Assembly: GCA_017979445.1 (NCBI GenBank)
Contig: CM030711.1
Span: 14,958,922 to 15,022,921 of the forward strand
DNA: 64,000 nucleotides
Source: Akebia trifoliata
Taxonomy: Eukaryota; Streptophyta; Magnoliopsida; Ranunculales; Lardizabalaceae
Direction of reading: 5' to 3'
In this document: positions 43,972 through 55,270 of the stretch, in pieces
How positions within the stretch are numbered: the stretch's first letter is position 1
Layout: every line of letters begins with the position of its first letter
Notes under the pieces: model-generated
Seen by the model: the letters and a program-made list of their open reading frames with translations, nothing else
Database searches by the model: none
What the model was told of the DNA's origin: nothing
Translations under genes and position numbers: made by a program

Positions 43972-45243
43972 TGAAAGCGCCCTCGATCCGTGAGGTGCGC
44001 GGATCCACTTTTGACCCTTGAGATTTGGGAGTTGCCACCTAATTATTAAGGTCTAGGAACCGATCAATGATTCTCTAAATAGATAAAGAACTAATCTAGA
44101 ACAGAAAAAACTGAATTCAGGGATCATGTTACGGGGTTGGAAGGTGTTAGGCACCAACCCCGCCCGGCCAAAGCCGATCTCTACTAACTTTCCAAATAGG
44201 TTACATTGCTAAAAAAACCTAGATAATAAAATTAAAAATAAGAAGTTATACCTTTCCGATAGCAAAGACTTTATTCCCTTAGATCCGACAAAAATTGTTC
44301 ATTGTACCGTACTCCTTGTTTCGTTCTGTCTCCGGATTTGATTTCTGATCTCCGAGGTAAGGTATCGTTTTTTTTTATCTAGACTCTTTGAGTTTGTAAT
44401 GGATTTTGGGGTGTTTTTGGAGGGCTTTTAGGTATTTTTTAGGCTAAAATTGAAGGAGTGATGTTAAGTAAGGAGTTGGAGCTCTAAAACTAGGGTTTAT
44501 GGGAGGCTAGGGGGGCTTTTAGACCTACTTCTCTTAGGGTTTATGATTTGATACGAAAATAGGGTGTGAGCACCCCTATTTATAGATTTTTTTAGGGGTT
44601 GATTTTGATAGAGTTAGTGTTTAATTAGAGTTCTTTTAATTAGAATTGTGTTTTATTTAGACTAATTTTAGGTAGAGTTGTGTTTTAATTAGAATTGTTT
44701 TTGGTAAGTTGTGTTTTAGTTATAACTCTATAGATTGAGTTATTATTTAATTAGAACTCTATTATGACTTTTGGTCTTATTTGATTGACTTTTAATATTT
44801 TGACTTTAGTCTTAATTGATTGACTTTTAATATCTTGACTTTAGTCTTGCTTAATTGACTTTAGTCTTGCATGATTGACTTTAATACCTTGACTTTAGTC
44901 TTGCTTGATTGACTTTAAATTTTTGGAACACTACCCTCTATTATATCTTTAATTCTTTAGACCTCCAAATGGAGGGGTCCTTAAAGAAATATCTCACGAA
45001 CCCTAAAAAATTTTACTTGAAAGCCCGATTGATCAATTTTTTTAATTCAAAATTTTAAATTAATTTCATTAATGTTTCAATTTAATTATTTAATATTTTA
45101 TTTATTAATTTTGAAAATTTTAATTATGCAAGTTGTGAAATTACCGTTTTACCCCCAATGGAATACACATCCATTGTTGGGAATCATTGCAATCGGATTA
45201 ACGAGTTGATTAATCAGGCGAGTGCAAAAATGGGGTGTCTACA
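43972..45243 (-). mobile_element. LTR with an internal deletion (minus strand)
   Basis: The outer end (TGAAAGCG) and the inner end (TGTCTACA, next to a PPT) are both intact, but about 455 bp are missing at about 45160, where ACCCCC joins CAATGGAATACAC. To the right of that point the sequence is the start of the 10-kb duplicated unit; to its left it is not. The join may therefore be the edge of the duplication. Confidence 0.85.
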
Positions 45244-45599
45244 GATGCTCATCTTTGGCAGAGGGTTGAAGCAAACTAGATAGCAAATCTATTTTGGTAG
45301 ATAGTGCGATATCTAAATGCCAAAGCTAGTGACAGTTCATTTTGCAGCCTGATTTAGCAATTCGTCGAGGTATTCGGATCCTTGAGGGTAAAGCTCTCCC
45401 CGAATTAAAAGATTGTCAGATCCTTTAGTGCAAACTCTCACTGACGGTATCAGATCCTTGAATTTTAGAGAATTCTCCCTGACTAAAAAGTGCAAGTGTG
45501 AGTGTATGTATTGTGTGAAACTGAGCAAAGATTGAGAAAATAAAACTGAGCATAATCTGAGCAAAGTAAGCATAATCTGAACAAAATTTGAATGTCTTT

Positions 45600-46500
45600 C
45601 TCTACCTACCCTAGGTGAACGAGTAATAAACTAATTTTTTGAAAGTCATACTCTACCTGCCCAGGGTGAAAGAGTAATGAACTAATTTTTTTGGCAAGTT
45701 CTACTTAACCTACTCGGAGTGAAAGAGTAATGAACTAATTTTTTTTTAGGAGTCCTACTCTATTTGCCTAGGGTGAAAGAGTAATGAACTAATTTTTTTT
45801 TGTTGGAAAGTTCTACTCTACCTACTCTGAGTGAAAGAGTAATGAACTAAGCTTTTGAAAGTCCTACTCTACCTGCCCAGGGTGAAAGAGTAATGAACTA
45901 ATTTTTTTGGGAAGTTCTACTCTACCTACTCGAAGTGAAAGAGTACTGAACTAATTTTTTAGGAGTCCTACTCTACCTGCCTAAGGTGAAAGAGTAATGA
46001 ACTATTTTTCTTTTGTTTGGGAAAGTTCTACTATACCTACTCGGAGTGAAAGAGTAATGAACTAAGCTTTTTGAGAGTCCTACTCTACCTGTCCAGGATG
46101 AAAGAGTAATGAACTAATTATTTTGGAAAGTTCTACTCTACCTACTCGGAGTGAAAAAGTAATGAACTAATTGTTTTGGGAGTCCTACTCTACCTGCCCA
46201 GGGTGAAAAAGTAATGAATTAATTATCTTGGAAAGTTCTACTCTACTTACTCAGAGTGAAAGAGTAATGAACTAATTTTTTTGGGAGTCCTACTCTACCT
46301 GTCCAGGGTGAAAGAGTAATGAACTAATTTTTTTTTTTTGAAGTTCTACTCTACCTACTTGGAGTGAAAGAGTAATGAACTAATTCTTTTGGGAAGTTCT
46401 ACTCTACCTACTCAGAGTGAAAGAGTAATGAACTAATTTTTTTCTTTTTTAGGAAGTTCTATTCTACCTGCCCAGGGTGCAAGAATAATGAACTAAGCTT
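45600..46500 (-). repeat. 52-58-bp array with alternating unit types
   Basis: About 17 units. Type A has TACCTGCCCAGGGTG, type B has TACCTACTCGGAGTG; both are followed by AAAGAGTAATGAACTAA and a T run of varying length. Types alternate A-B through the array with one B-B step near 46370. Each has outer arms ACTCT/AGAGT. It occupies the same place as the 34- and 77-bp arrays of the other elements. Confidence 0.92.
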
Positions 46501-47162
46501 TGAGGAAACAAACGGGGGATTTACCTCGCATTTGATTTTTTTTTTTTTAATAAAAAGTTGGATTTTATGAAGGTCCGATAAACATTTTAACTCTCTTTGA
46601 ATCTGAGGAGTTTTCAAAACTGCTATCAAGAAGGTAACCTTTTAATTCAAAGTTAACATTATCCTTTGGGGTTGAAATTGATCAGGCATCAGAACAAAAA
46701 TGCCCCTAGTTTGACAAGGAACATTGCACTAGGGATAATTTAACATAATTTGAAAATAAATGCCCCTAGTGTAAGGGAGAACTGTACTCTTTAGAAAAAG
46801 GAAGTGACGTTGTTATGAAAGTTTGAAATCCTTAATTACCACAAGCGCAATAAAGGTTTAACTTTTAATTTTGACTTTTTATATTGAAGATTTTGAGTCA
46901 GGCTCAAAGAAATTGGAACAAAATATTTCTTTCTGAAATTCATCATAAAATTTGTTCTTTCTCCCCGTCGATTCGCTTAGGGACATGAAACTCTTCAGAT
47001 CAATCATAGACGAGATACTTGTATCCACTGAGTCTATATTTAGTTCAAACTGGGTATTGAAACTTGGATCATTCGGACTTCTGATATTTTGGCTCGGACT
47101 GCCTTTTCAGCTTCTCAACTCAACGGAGATTTTCTTTTATTTTTTGATAGCTCTAAGTTTTG

Positions 47163-47375
47163 CCTAGATTGCCTGTTCAGGTTTTCAATCTAGCGAGCAT
47201 GCTCTAGCTTTTGCCTAGATCGCCTTTTTAGGTTTTCGATCTAGCGAGCTTACAATTTTTTTCTCTTTTCTTTGCTCTGATTGTTGTCAAGGTCGTCTTT
47301 TCAGATTCTCAACCTTGCGAGCTTGCCTTAAGTTTTGCCTAAGCCACCCTTTCCGGGTTTTCAACTTAGCAGACT
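47163..47375 (-). repeat. 3' UTR hairpin module in unit A
   Basis: Four units with stems like CTAGATYG/CRATCTAG, CAAGGTTG/CGACCTTG and CTAAGTTG/TGGCTTAG, in the same order as in elements 1 and 2. The CAAGGTTG unit pairs with CGACCTTG here and with CAACTTTG in element 1, both complementary. Confidence 0.72.
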
Positions 47376-47879
47376 TTTTTTTTTCCTTCTTCTTCCCTTA
47401 TAATCTTCTGGAGTTACTGTCTGATCATGCTTTACTACCTTCCTTGACTTTTTTCACACGATACTTAGGAGGACTTTTATAGGTAGGCTTAGGACTGGGC
47501 ATAAAAGAAATGAATCTTGAGGCTCAAAAACCCAAATGCCCCTTGTGTGGCATTTCCTTTTAAATTATTTTCTTTTTCCTTAAATTTTCTTTTCCACTTT
47601 GACAATTTTTCTTTTGAATTTTTTTTCTTTTTAAATTTTTTCTTTGTCGGGGAATCTATTTTTTTTTATTTTGATGTGATCGAGCCTGAAGTACCTTCTC
47701 CGGTTGCCTACGTACCCCAAATTTTTGGGATCAGACCAAAACGTAGTTTGGATTTTTCCTCCCCGAAGTTAGGTGATCGGGCTGAGAAAGAAAAAGGCAT
47801 CATTTTCTTTTTCGAAAAGGCTGCAAAGGGCTGAGAAAGGAGATAATGGAACTGGGTAGCAGGAAATTGATTCGACCAA

Positions 47880-48450
47880 ATATGGCCTCCTTAAATGTAG
47901 TACCATTTGATCTGGTCAAGGTTAGTTGACTCTGGTAATTCGATTCTATCATGATCTTGAAGTCTAACAGTTTTTCCAGATAATATTTTCTTAATGATTG
48001 AATCTCTCCAATTGAGTTCAAACTTTCTATGATCGAGGAAGAGTACTCAAAATTTTTTTGGGTAGTCTGATGCTTTGATCCTTGACTTATAAGTGATGAA
48101 CTTTGACTTTCTTGTCAAACATGCGAGTGACTCCTCTCCATTGATAGACCCAATTTATTTCTAACAATTAACTTCCATCAAGACCTTGAGATACAGGATT
48201 TTCCCTTTTAAACCGGTAAGATTGCTTCCATATCATACTAGAGTGACTCTAGTAGAAGATTGTATTGAAGTGTAATATGTCCATAATGCGTATGGTAATT
48301 CTCTGGCCAATCCCGGTGTGATGTGTGATTGACACATTTTCACGATGATTGTCTTGAGATTTTTACTGGCTGCTTCAACTATTCCATCGATTTTAAAATT
48401 CCAGCACTGATACATTTTTATAATCCCTCTTCTGACTATGTCAGTCAATT
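47880..48450 (-). pseudogene. INT: Integrase C-terminal remnant, unit A
   Basis: The minus strand matches the integrase tail of element 1 from the V-E-A-A-S-K-N-L-K segment (about 48375) to the final codons (about 47890), with frame breaks. The catalytic aspartates are absent. It is joined to pre-RT linker sequence near 48455. Confidence 0.78.
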
Positions 48451-48454
48451 CTGG

Positions 48455-49340
48455 TTTGTATATGTGGTGTTCTCACAGGATGGGTATATATTTCATGTTG
48501 AACAACACTCCAAATTTAACCGACATATCCTCATAGGACCATGCAAACAAGTCTTTTGAATTTTCTAAATAAATTCATCATCTCTTTGTGCTCCTCTGGG
48601 GATAAGTTAGTTCCCATCTGAATTTCTTGGGAATTATTTTTGTTCTGAGGTCAATAACCTTTAGTTCCTCGAGCAAGACATTTATCTCTCATTCAAGAAG
48701 GGGTTCCTTATTAGAGGCATTCTCTTTTGAAGCCAGTTATTAGTTAACTCGTTAATGAGCTCAAGGTATTCAAAAATTTTCTTTATTCAATTAAAGTTAG
48801 ATGGGGCGACTGACACCATTGTAGACTCGACAAAACTAAACTTGACTAAAACAAAATAAGAAATAAAAAGAAATACTTGATTACTGAATTGATAGAAAGA
48901 ACTGAACTCAAGAGCTCATAACAACTAAAACTAATTACCCACAACGGGCTTGATTACAGAATGGGACTCGAGAAACTATTTCCACGTGATTGGAATGAGT
49001 CTTCTTTTCAGATTCTTTGCTCTTCAGATTTACTTCTTCTCTCTTGCCAAGACTGCATTTGGTGGTGAAAACCTCATTAGGGACCGTCACTCTGGTAAGG
49101 GGGGGCTAGGAGGTTTTTGATTGATTGATCGGATGAGAAAGATTGGGTCAAACGAGAGTTGAGTATTGGATACCATGTTCAAAGTCTGAAGAGGTTGGTA
49201 AATGGGTAGAGGGTTGGTAGTAATATTTGGTTGCTCAGGGGCAGGGACAGTAACTTTTTTGACGTCAATGAGGTCTTGACCTGTATGACGAAGGGCAACA
49301 CAACGATCAGTAAGATGACCAGAATTTTGGTGAAACTCAC
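48455..49340 (-). pseudogene. Pre-RT linker and gag C-terminal remnant, unit A
   Basis: On the minus strand, from right to left: gag C-terminus with F-H-Q-N-S-G-H-L-T-D-R-C (49087-49340), serine-rich linker (48850-49000), and the lead-in to RT (48480-48700). Protease, G-patch and RT are missing. The gag part ends at an LTR fragment of opposite strand at 49341. Confidence 0.75.
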
Positions 49341-49831
49341 CTAACATCCCTCCTCCAATTTAGCCTAAAAAACACCTAAAAGTCCTCCAAAAACACCCCA
49401 AAAATCCATAACAAACTCAAAGAGTCCAGATAAAAAAAAATGATACCTGCCTCGGAGATCAGAAATCAAATCCGGAAACAGAACGAAGCAAGTAGCACGG
49501 TACATGGAACAATTTTTGTCGGATCTGAGGGAACAAAGTCTTTTGCTATTGGAAAGGTATAACTTCTTATTTTTAATTTATTATTATCTAGGTTTTTTTA
49601 GCAATGTAACCTATTTGGGAAGTTAGTAGAGACCGGCTTTGGCCGGTGGGGTTGGTGCCTAACACCTTCAACCCCGTAACATGATCCCCGAATTCAGTTT
49701 TTCTGTTCTAGATTAGTTCTTTATCTATTTAGAGTCATTAATCGGTTCCTAGACCGTAATAACTAGGTGGCGACTCCCAACCTCAAGGTCAAAAGTGGAT
49801 CCGCGCACCCTGCGGATCGAGGGCGCTTTCA
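49341..49831 (+). mobile_element. LTR 3' portion (+ strand), unit A
   Basis: The last 490 bp of an LTR, from a CTAACATCCCTCC phrase to GCGCTTTCA, followed by a PBS. It contains the U5 hairpins with homopolymer-type losses (for example GGCCGGTGGGG for GGCCGGGCGGGG), which are not present in unit B. Confidence 0.88.
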
Positions 49832-49832
49832 G

Positions 49833-49851
49833 TGGCGACTCCGCTGGGGAC
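49833..49851 (+). other. Primer-binding site, unit A
   Basis: TGGCGACTCCGCTGGGGAC, one base after the LTR; same tRNA-Arg complementarity as in element 2. Confidence 0.88.
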
Positions 49852-52800
49852 ATTGAGGATCAGACTTGAAAAACCCCAAGTATGGGAGCATTGCCAATGA
49901 CCTAGTTTTTTGTTTTAGTTTATTTCTTAGTTAGTTTCTTTTTATTATTCGTGTATTGTTTTTATTTTTATTAGTACATCATTAATTATCTGATTCTACT
50001 CGGAGCACTTTGATCCAACATGTTAATCTTTATGATTTAATCAAGGGCCATTCGGAATGATTCTAAATAATGCGATATTTCAATAAGGATAATTTTGTTG
50101 AGGGTGGAATGATGATCATTGAGGATGGAATAATGAAACGAAAATGATTTTTTTATATAGTTTTTCCTCCTTTCGGGTATGTCGATCCATTTTTGGATAA
50201 TAAAAAATTGTTGTTTTTAGGAAACATGTTTGATAACGTTTTTTTTTGTTTAAAAGAAAGAGGGAATTTTTTTCGATTAGTTATTTCTTTTTTCGCTTAT
50301 TACGTAGGTATTCAATTTTTTAGTAGGCAAGACATGTTGTCCATTGACAGCATATAGAATTTAATTAAAAAAAAAAAAAAAAAAAAAAAAACTGCCTGCA
50401 GAAGCTTTTGGCGGTGTGTGCTTAGTAGATCAATTAATGATTTCAATGGTGTGCTATTAATAGAAAATCCCTTCTACTTATCTATTTATCATTCAACCCT
50501 TTTAAAACCGTTTTGTTTTAAAAAGAATCCATCATCTTCTCCAGTTGGTTCTTAATAGAGAGATCGACTCCTCAAGGGTTTCAACCCCGTATTTTCGGTT
50601 TACGAAGTTTCGAACGATCCAAAGCTTGGACGTTTGAGCTTGCTTTTGACCTCACGCCATCTCCTTAATCGGTTTTCAGCCGTGTTCTTCGCGTTTTCAA
50701 CAGAGGCCGATCGGTTTGTTCTCTCAACCCAGTCGAACCTTCCATTTTTATCGGTTTTCAGCCATGTTCTTCGCGTTTTCAACAGAAACTGATCGGCCTG
50801 TTCTCTCTATCCAGTCGAACCCTCTATTCTAAACGGTTTTCAGCTGCGTTCAGTGTGTCTTCAACAGAATCCGATCGGCTTTTTCTTTCAGTCCAGTCGA
50901 GCCTTTTATTCTAATCGGTTTTAAGGCCGTTAACACTCGAAGAAAACTTCTGATCTCATCTGACTTGGAGGCGCGAAATCAGAAATCGTTGAACATAATC
51001 TTGAAGGTTTATTTTTGTGAGCATCCATGCCTCTTGTGGCTGTTATAGAAGTGCAGATTTTTTGTCGGTTCGTATCGGCAGGAAACCTTAGGATGGCCAT
51101 ATTCTGCAAATTCTGCCATTACTCTAAACTGGCTCCTCATGCTCGTTCAATTTATTTGCAAATTCCCTCTGTGAAATTATGGAATTTGATGTACCTGTAG
51201 ATCAAAAGGATAGAGAAAGAATGGAAAAGGGTAGATTTTGAAGAATTTTACAGATACCACATTCGCCAAACCTTTGAGAGAGAAAATTAAAGTTTCTACT
51301 CCTCTGTTTTAATTCCGGTCTTGCGATCCCCTCTTAGTAAACTGAGTCGGAAATGGGTGGAACGATTCAAGATTTGAATTGGAAACTAAGAAGCAGATTG
51401 AATTCGATGACTTTTCAACGATTTAACTTGGGTTCATTCAGTTTTGACAGAGTGGAACCAATCGCCGCTCGAGTTGTTTAAAGTTCACTGGTTTCAGAAG
51501 TTTTTTTAAAATTTTAAAAAAAATGTATATATATGATATATGAAGGGAAGGACTACTAACAACAGTTTATATTTGGCTACTAAGAAATCTTTGTGGTCAC
51601 GCCAATACACCATCAAGATTTCTTTTTGGCATGGCAAATTTTGATGGTTTTGTTTTAATTTTTTTCAACTTTTGTTAAAAAAAATGTGTTCTTTTAAGTT
51701 TTTAAAAAAAATGATTTTTTATTGTTTGATAAAAGGCTTTGTTTTCTAAAATGTTTTTTTATTTTCTTTTCTTTTTTAATTCATCTAAAGATCATCGTAA
51801 CCTCTCATCCCAACGATTGTCACTTCATTCTTAATTCAATATCCTCAGAAATATTGGACTTGGTTAGGGTTACCCCGAAATAACCTTTTGATTGGACCAT
51901 GAAAATTGCAAAAATTGTGCCTATTGCGATGATTAGATCTAATTAATTATTATTGGCCCTTATTCATTAATTGATTTGTTGATTGATGAATGCTAGAGAT
52001 GTGCATGTTTAAAGCTTAAATTAAACCATATGAATATTTTTTTGATCGATGTATGCATGCACTTGTATGATTTAATATCCTCTTTTGATTGGTTTGATTG
52101 GGCCCATGGGTCCACTTGTTTGGAAAAGGCCCCGGGCACACCCAGCCCTGTTTTGGCACACACCACGTGCACGTTTATTGTTTTGCACACTTACACGTCC
52201 CATATAGCCAACGTGGCACTAATGCGTGGCCCGGTCTCTTCGGAGATGCGATGTCATTCATGAAAACCACAACTCCAGTCACGTACCTTAGGGTATATCA
52301 AGCTGGGGGCATTAATACCATCTGATCAGGTGATTCTGAGAGATATATTGATGCACCCAGGCTGGCGCGACCTAAGCCTTTGACCTATTGTGAGTCACAC
52401 AGTCACATGTCCCAATTGCCAACGTAGTACTAGTATATGGTCGGTCCCCTCGTGGGATGCCAAACCATTTATGAAAGCTACAATTCTTGACTCGTACCCG
52501 TAGGTATAAAAGATAATCTAAGTATATCAATTGCACTTCTTGGTCAAAATCGGTGCCTAAGCAAGATCTTGCTCCGCTGTACCCTACTGTACGAGGGGGA
52601 TAGACTACGTCTATTCTAGACGAGAGGTATTTAAGTGGGCCCTTACTCAGCATTGTGCGCCACCTCTCAACTGGAGATCAAACTGACTGTTTTTGGCTTC
52701 AGAGAAGTGAATTAAGGTGTTGGATTATCACCTATACGGTATATCAAACCAATTCACCACGTATCGAAAGGTATATAGGTGTGCTTGGACAAGGGTGGCC

Positions 52801-53390
52801 AGATAAAAATGCATTGCACATAATGAACTTAGAGTCTAGAAACTTCTCCTATAGGCCACGACTCAAATTTATCGTGGGTGTTCCCGGGTTGCTCTATTTA
52901 ATCCAACCAAAAGGAAAGTGGGTGGACCGGTCCACACCGCTCCAATCAAACCCGCAATATCGGTCCAACCCAATAAACTTAATTGATGAGACATACTGGT
53001 CAATATCAAGTTAAACCAATTAGCCCCATTGGCAAATGGATCTTATGGATCGACATATGGACCGGTTGAACTAATTGGCTTAAAAATATTGAATAAAATG
53101 ATACAAGTGGAATATTCAGATCCATTGGGTCGAACCGACCCAAACTCAAATGGGTACGTAGTCTCAATCACCTTGCATCGGCCAGTTTAATTCAATGGAC
53201 TGAATATTACATACTTAACAAGATCAGTAAATCATATTCATGTAGTATTTCTTGATCGAAATATTATTGGTTAGAGATTTTGAATCTAGGGGTTAACTTA
53301 ACCCATACTATCAAGAGAAATCTCTATTTATTAAAAGTCTACTCTAGGGTCCGTAACTAGTAATCCACCTTTGATGGGATTTTCAGGATT
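49852..53390 (+). other. Leader, unit A
   Basis: 3.5 kb with no supportable gene. It contains an A tract (50369-50391), an 82-bp repeat (50668-50925), the conserved block shared with element 2 (about 52090-52900) and the stretch leading to gag. Confidence 0.7.
50668..50925 (+). repeat. 82-bp tandem repeat in the leader, about 3 copies
   Basis: Copies start with CGGTTTTCAG at 50670, 50752 and 50834, with a partial fourth at 50916. The spacing is exactly 82 bp. Unit B has the same at about 60692-60950. The corresponding place in element 2 has the 21-bp array. Confidence 0.88.
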
Positions 53391-53394
53391 ATCA

Positions 53395-54062
53395 TTGCGC
53401 CCAAACTCAAGCGTCCACCTCCTAGTTGGAGTCGTAACTCCAGTCGGTTAGAACGAACGTTGGTACCAAGTCAATAAGTACAAATGACTTCAGAATTCGA
53501 GCTCACAGAAATCCGTAAGATTTTGACAACTTTTGCCAATGATATCAACAGTATATAGGGCAAGTGAAAGTGTTAGAACAGATTTCAAAATCAACTGGCA
53601 ATCTCATTGATGATCCTAAAGGAAAAAGGGTAGAAGAAAATACAGCGAGAAGTGCACATGAAGTCTTCGAACTCGATGGAGACGAAGAGTATGTTGATGA
53701 GAATCCAGTGTTAGCCAACAGAATGTCTCAACTGGAGTCATTTATGAAGAGTATAAAGGGTATCGATGAAATTACAACAGGCATTGAAGCCCTGAACCGT
53801 ATCCTTAGAATTCATTTGTCAGAGAAGTTTGTGATGCCTGAAATGGACAAGTTCAGTGGGGTAGGTTGTGCAAAAAATGCATCTCAAAGTATATGTCACT
53901 AACATGCGCACTATGGGGCTTAGCGACGATCATATGACATTACTATTTCAGCGAACTCTGTCAGGATCAGCTCTACGATGGCTGATGTCTCAAGATCCGA
54001 CTACAGTACGTACATGAAAGAATATGTCAAAGGCTTTCTGGCATCAGTACAAATATAGTACC
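53395..54062 (+). pseudogene. gag: Gag N-terminal fragment, unit A
   Basis: It matches 345-1080 of element 1. A TAG replaces a lysine codon near 53554, a frame shift occurs near 53875, and the match stops at 54062 where LTR sequence of the opposite strand begins. The readable stretch 53564-53902 (112 residues) is acidic in the middle and lacks the 53-bp duplication of element 1. Confidence 0.82.
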
Positions 54063-55270
54063 AAAATTGGAGGAGGGATGTTAGGGTTTATGGGAGGCTA
54101 GGGGGGCTTTTAGACCTACTTCTCTTAAGGTTTATGATTTGATACGAAAATAGGGTGTGAGCACCCCTATTTATAGATTTTTTTAGGGGTTGATTTTGAT
54201 AAAGTTAGTGTTTAATTAGAGTTCTTTTAATTAGAATTGTGTTTTAGTTAGACTTGTTTTAGGCAGAGTTGTGTTTTAATTAGAATTGTTTTAGGTAGAG
54301 TTGTGTTTTAGTTAGAACTCTATTAGATTGAGTTATTATTTAATTAGAACTCTATTATGACTTTTGGTCTTATTTGATTGACTTTTAATATTTTGATTTT
54401 AGTCTTAATTGATTGACTTTTAATATCTTGACTTTAGTCTTGCTTAATTGACTTTAATTTTGACTTTAGTCTTGCTTGATTGACTTTAAATTTTTGGAAC
54501 ACCCCCCTCTATTATATCTTTAATTCTTTGGACCTCTAAATGGAGGGGTCCTTAAAAAAACATCTCACGAACCCTCAACAATTTTATTTGAAAGCCCGAT
54601 TGATCGATTTTTTTAATTCTAAATTTTAAATTAATTTCATTAATGTTTCACTTTAATTATTTAATATTTTATTTATTAATTTTGAAAATTTTAATTATAA
54701 AAATTGTGAAATTACCGTTTTGCCCCTAGAGAGGACTTTTCACGTTTTAAGTTGGTTTTTAATGTTCTAGGATTTTTTAGAATCAATTTTTCGTAAGGAA
54801 TTCAATGGAACTATTGGTTTGTGTCATTTATGAAGTTTTTGTGTGAAATGATCGTGAACTTTATGAGGGGCATTTTCATAATTTTGTTAAATTCTGTTAA
54901 ATTGGCAAAATGATTTATTTTGGTTTCGATTTTGTTGTTTTATGTGTTTGAGAGAGTTTTCCTAAGCGTAACGTAGGCTCTAGGGTTGTTTTGAGGTTAG
55001 GGTATTTTGGTAATTTGGTCATTTTTTAGTGATTTTTATCGTGAAACTTCTTTTTGGTCTGCAAGATGATGATTTCTATGTTTTCAGAATCGTATTTTCC
55101 TAGCGTAGCGTGGTTTCTAAGGTTTTTTCAGTTCGAGATACCTCATCCGGATTTCTGAAACACATCTGGTAACAAAATAAAGCAATGGAATACACATCCA
55201 TTGTTGGGAATCATTGCAATCGGATTAACGAGTTGATTAATCAGGCGAGTGCAAAAATGGGGTGTCTACA
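54063..55270 (-). mobile_element. LTR 5' portion (minus strand) at the inversion junction
   Basis: It begins with a 22-bp sequence (54063-54084) that is the exact reverse complement of 59367-59388. It lacks about 28 bp normally found after GATGTTAG, then follows the LTR to its end TGTCTACA at 55270, next to the PPT. It keeps the 455 bp missing from 43972-45243. Confidence 0.85.

Larger units (their letters stand above)
45244..47870 (-). other. 3' UTR in unit A
   Basis: Same layout as elements 1-3: PPT variant next to the LTR, tandem array (45600-46500), GGGGCATTT stretches (about 46705-46770), hairpin module (47163-47375) and TACGTAGGCAACC block (47671-47750). No gene; overlapping hydrophobic frames near 47517-47834 reflect T-rich sequence. 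Confidence 0.78.
45163..55187. repeat. Tandem unit A (about 10.03 kb), rearranged Tat/Ogre-type element
   Basis: Unit A is followed directly by unit B (55188 to window end) with an offset of 10,022-10,029 bp throughout. Each unit contains, left to right: minus-strand LTR end, 3' UTR, integrase and linker remnants and gag C-terminus; then + strand LTR end, PBS, leader and gag N-terminus. Most differences between units are one-base indels in homopolymers, with a cluster of about 15 substitutions at 50600-51750. Confidence 0.9.

Noticed and set aside
47517..47834. 105-residue phenylalanine-rich frame (repeated at 57539-57856)
   Set aside because: T-rich 3' UTR read on the strand opposite to the element; no signal or domain.
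52030..52653. Overlapping frames on both strands in the conserved leader block (also at 62056-62679 and 33520-34065)
   Set aside because: Frames overlap on opposite strands, have no domain, and are upstream of gag in a leader. Conservation is of the nucleotide sequence.
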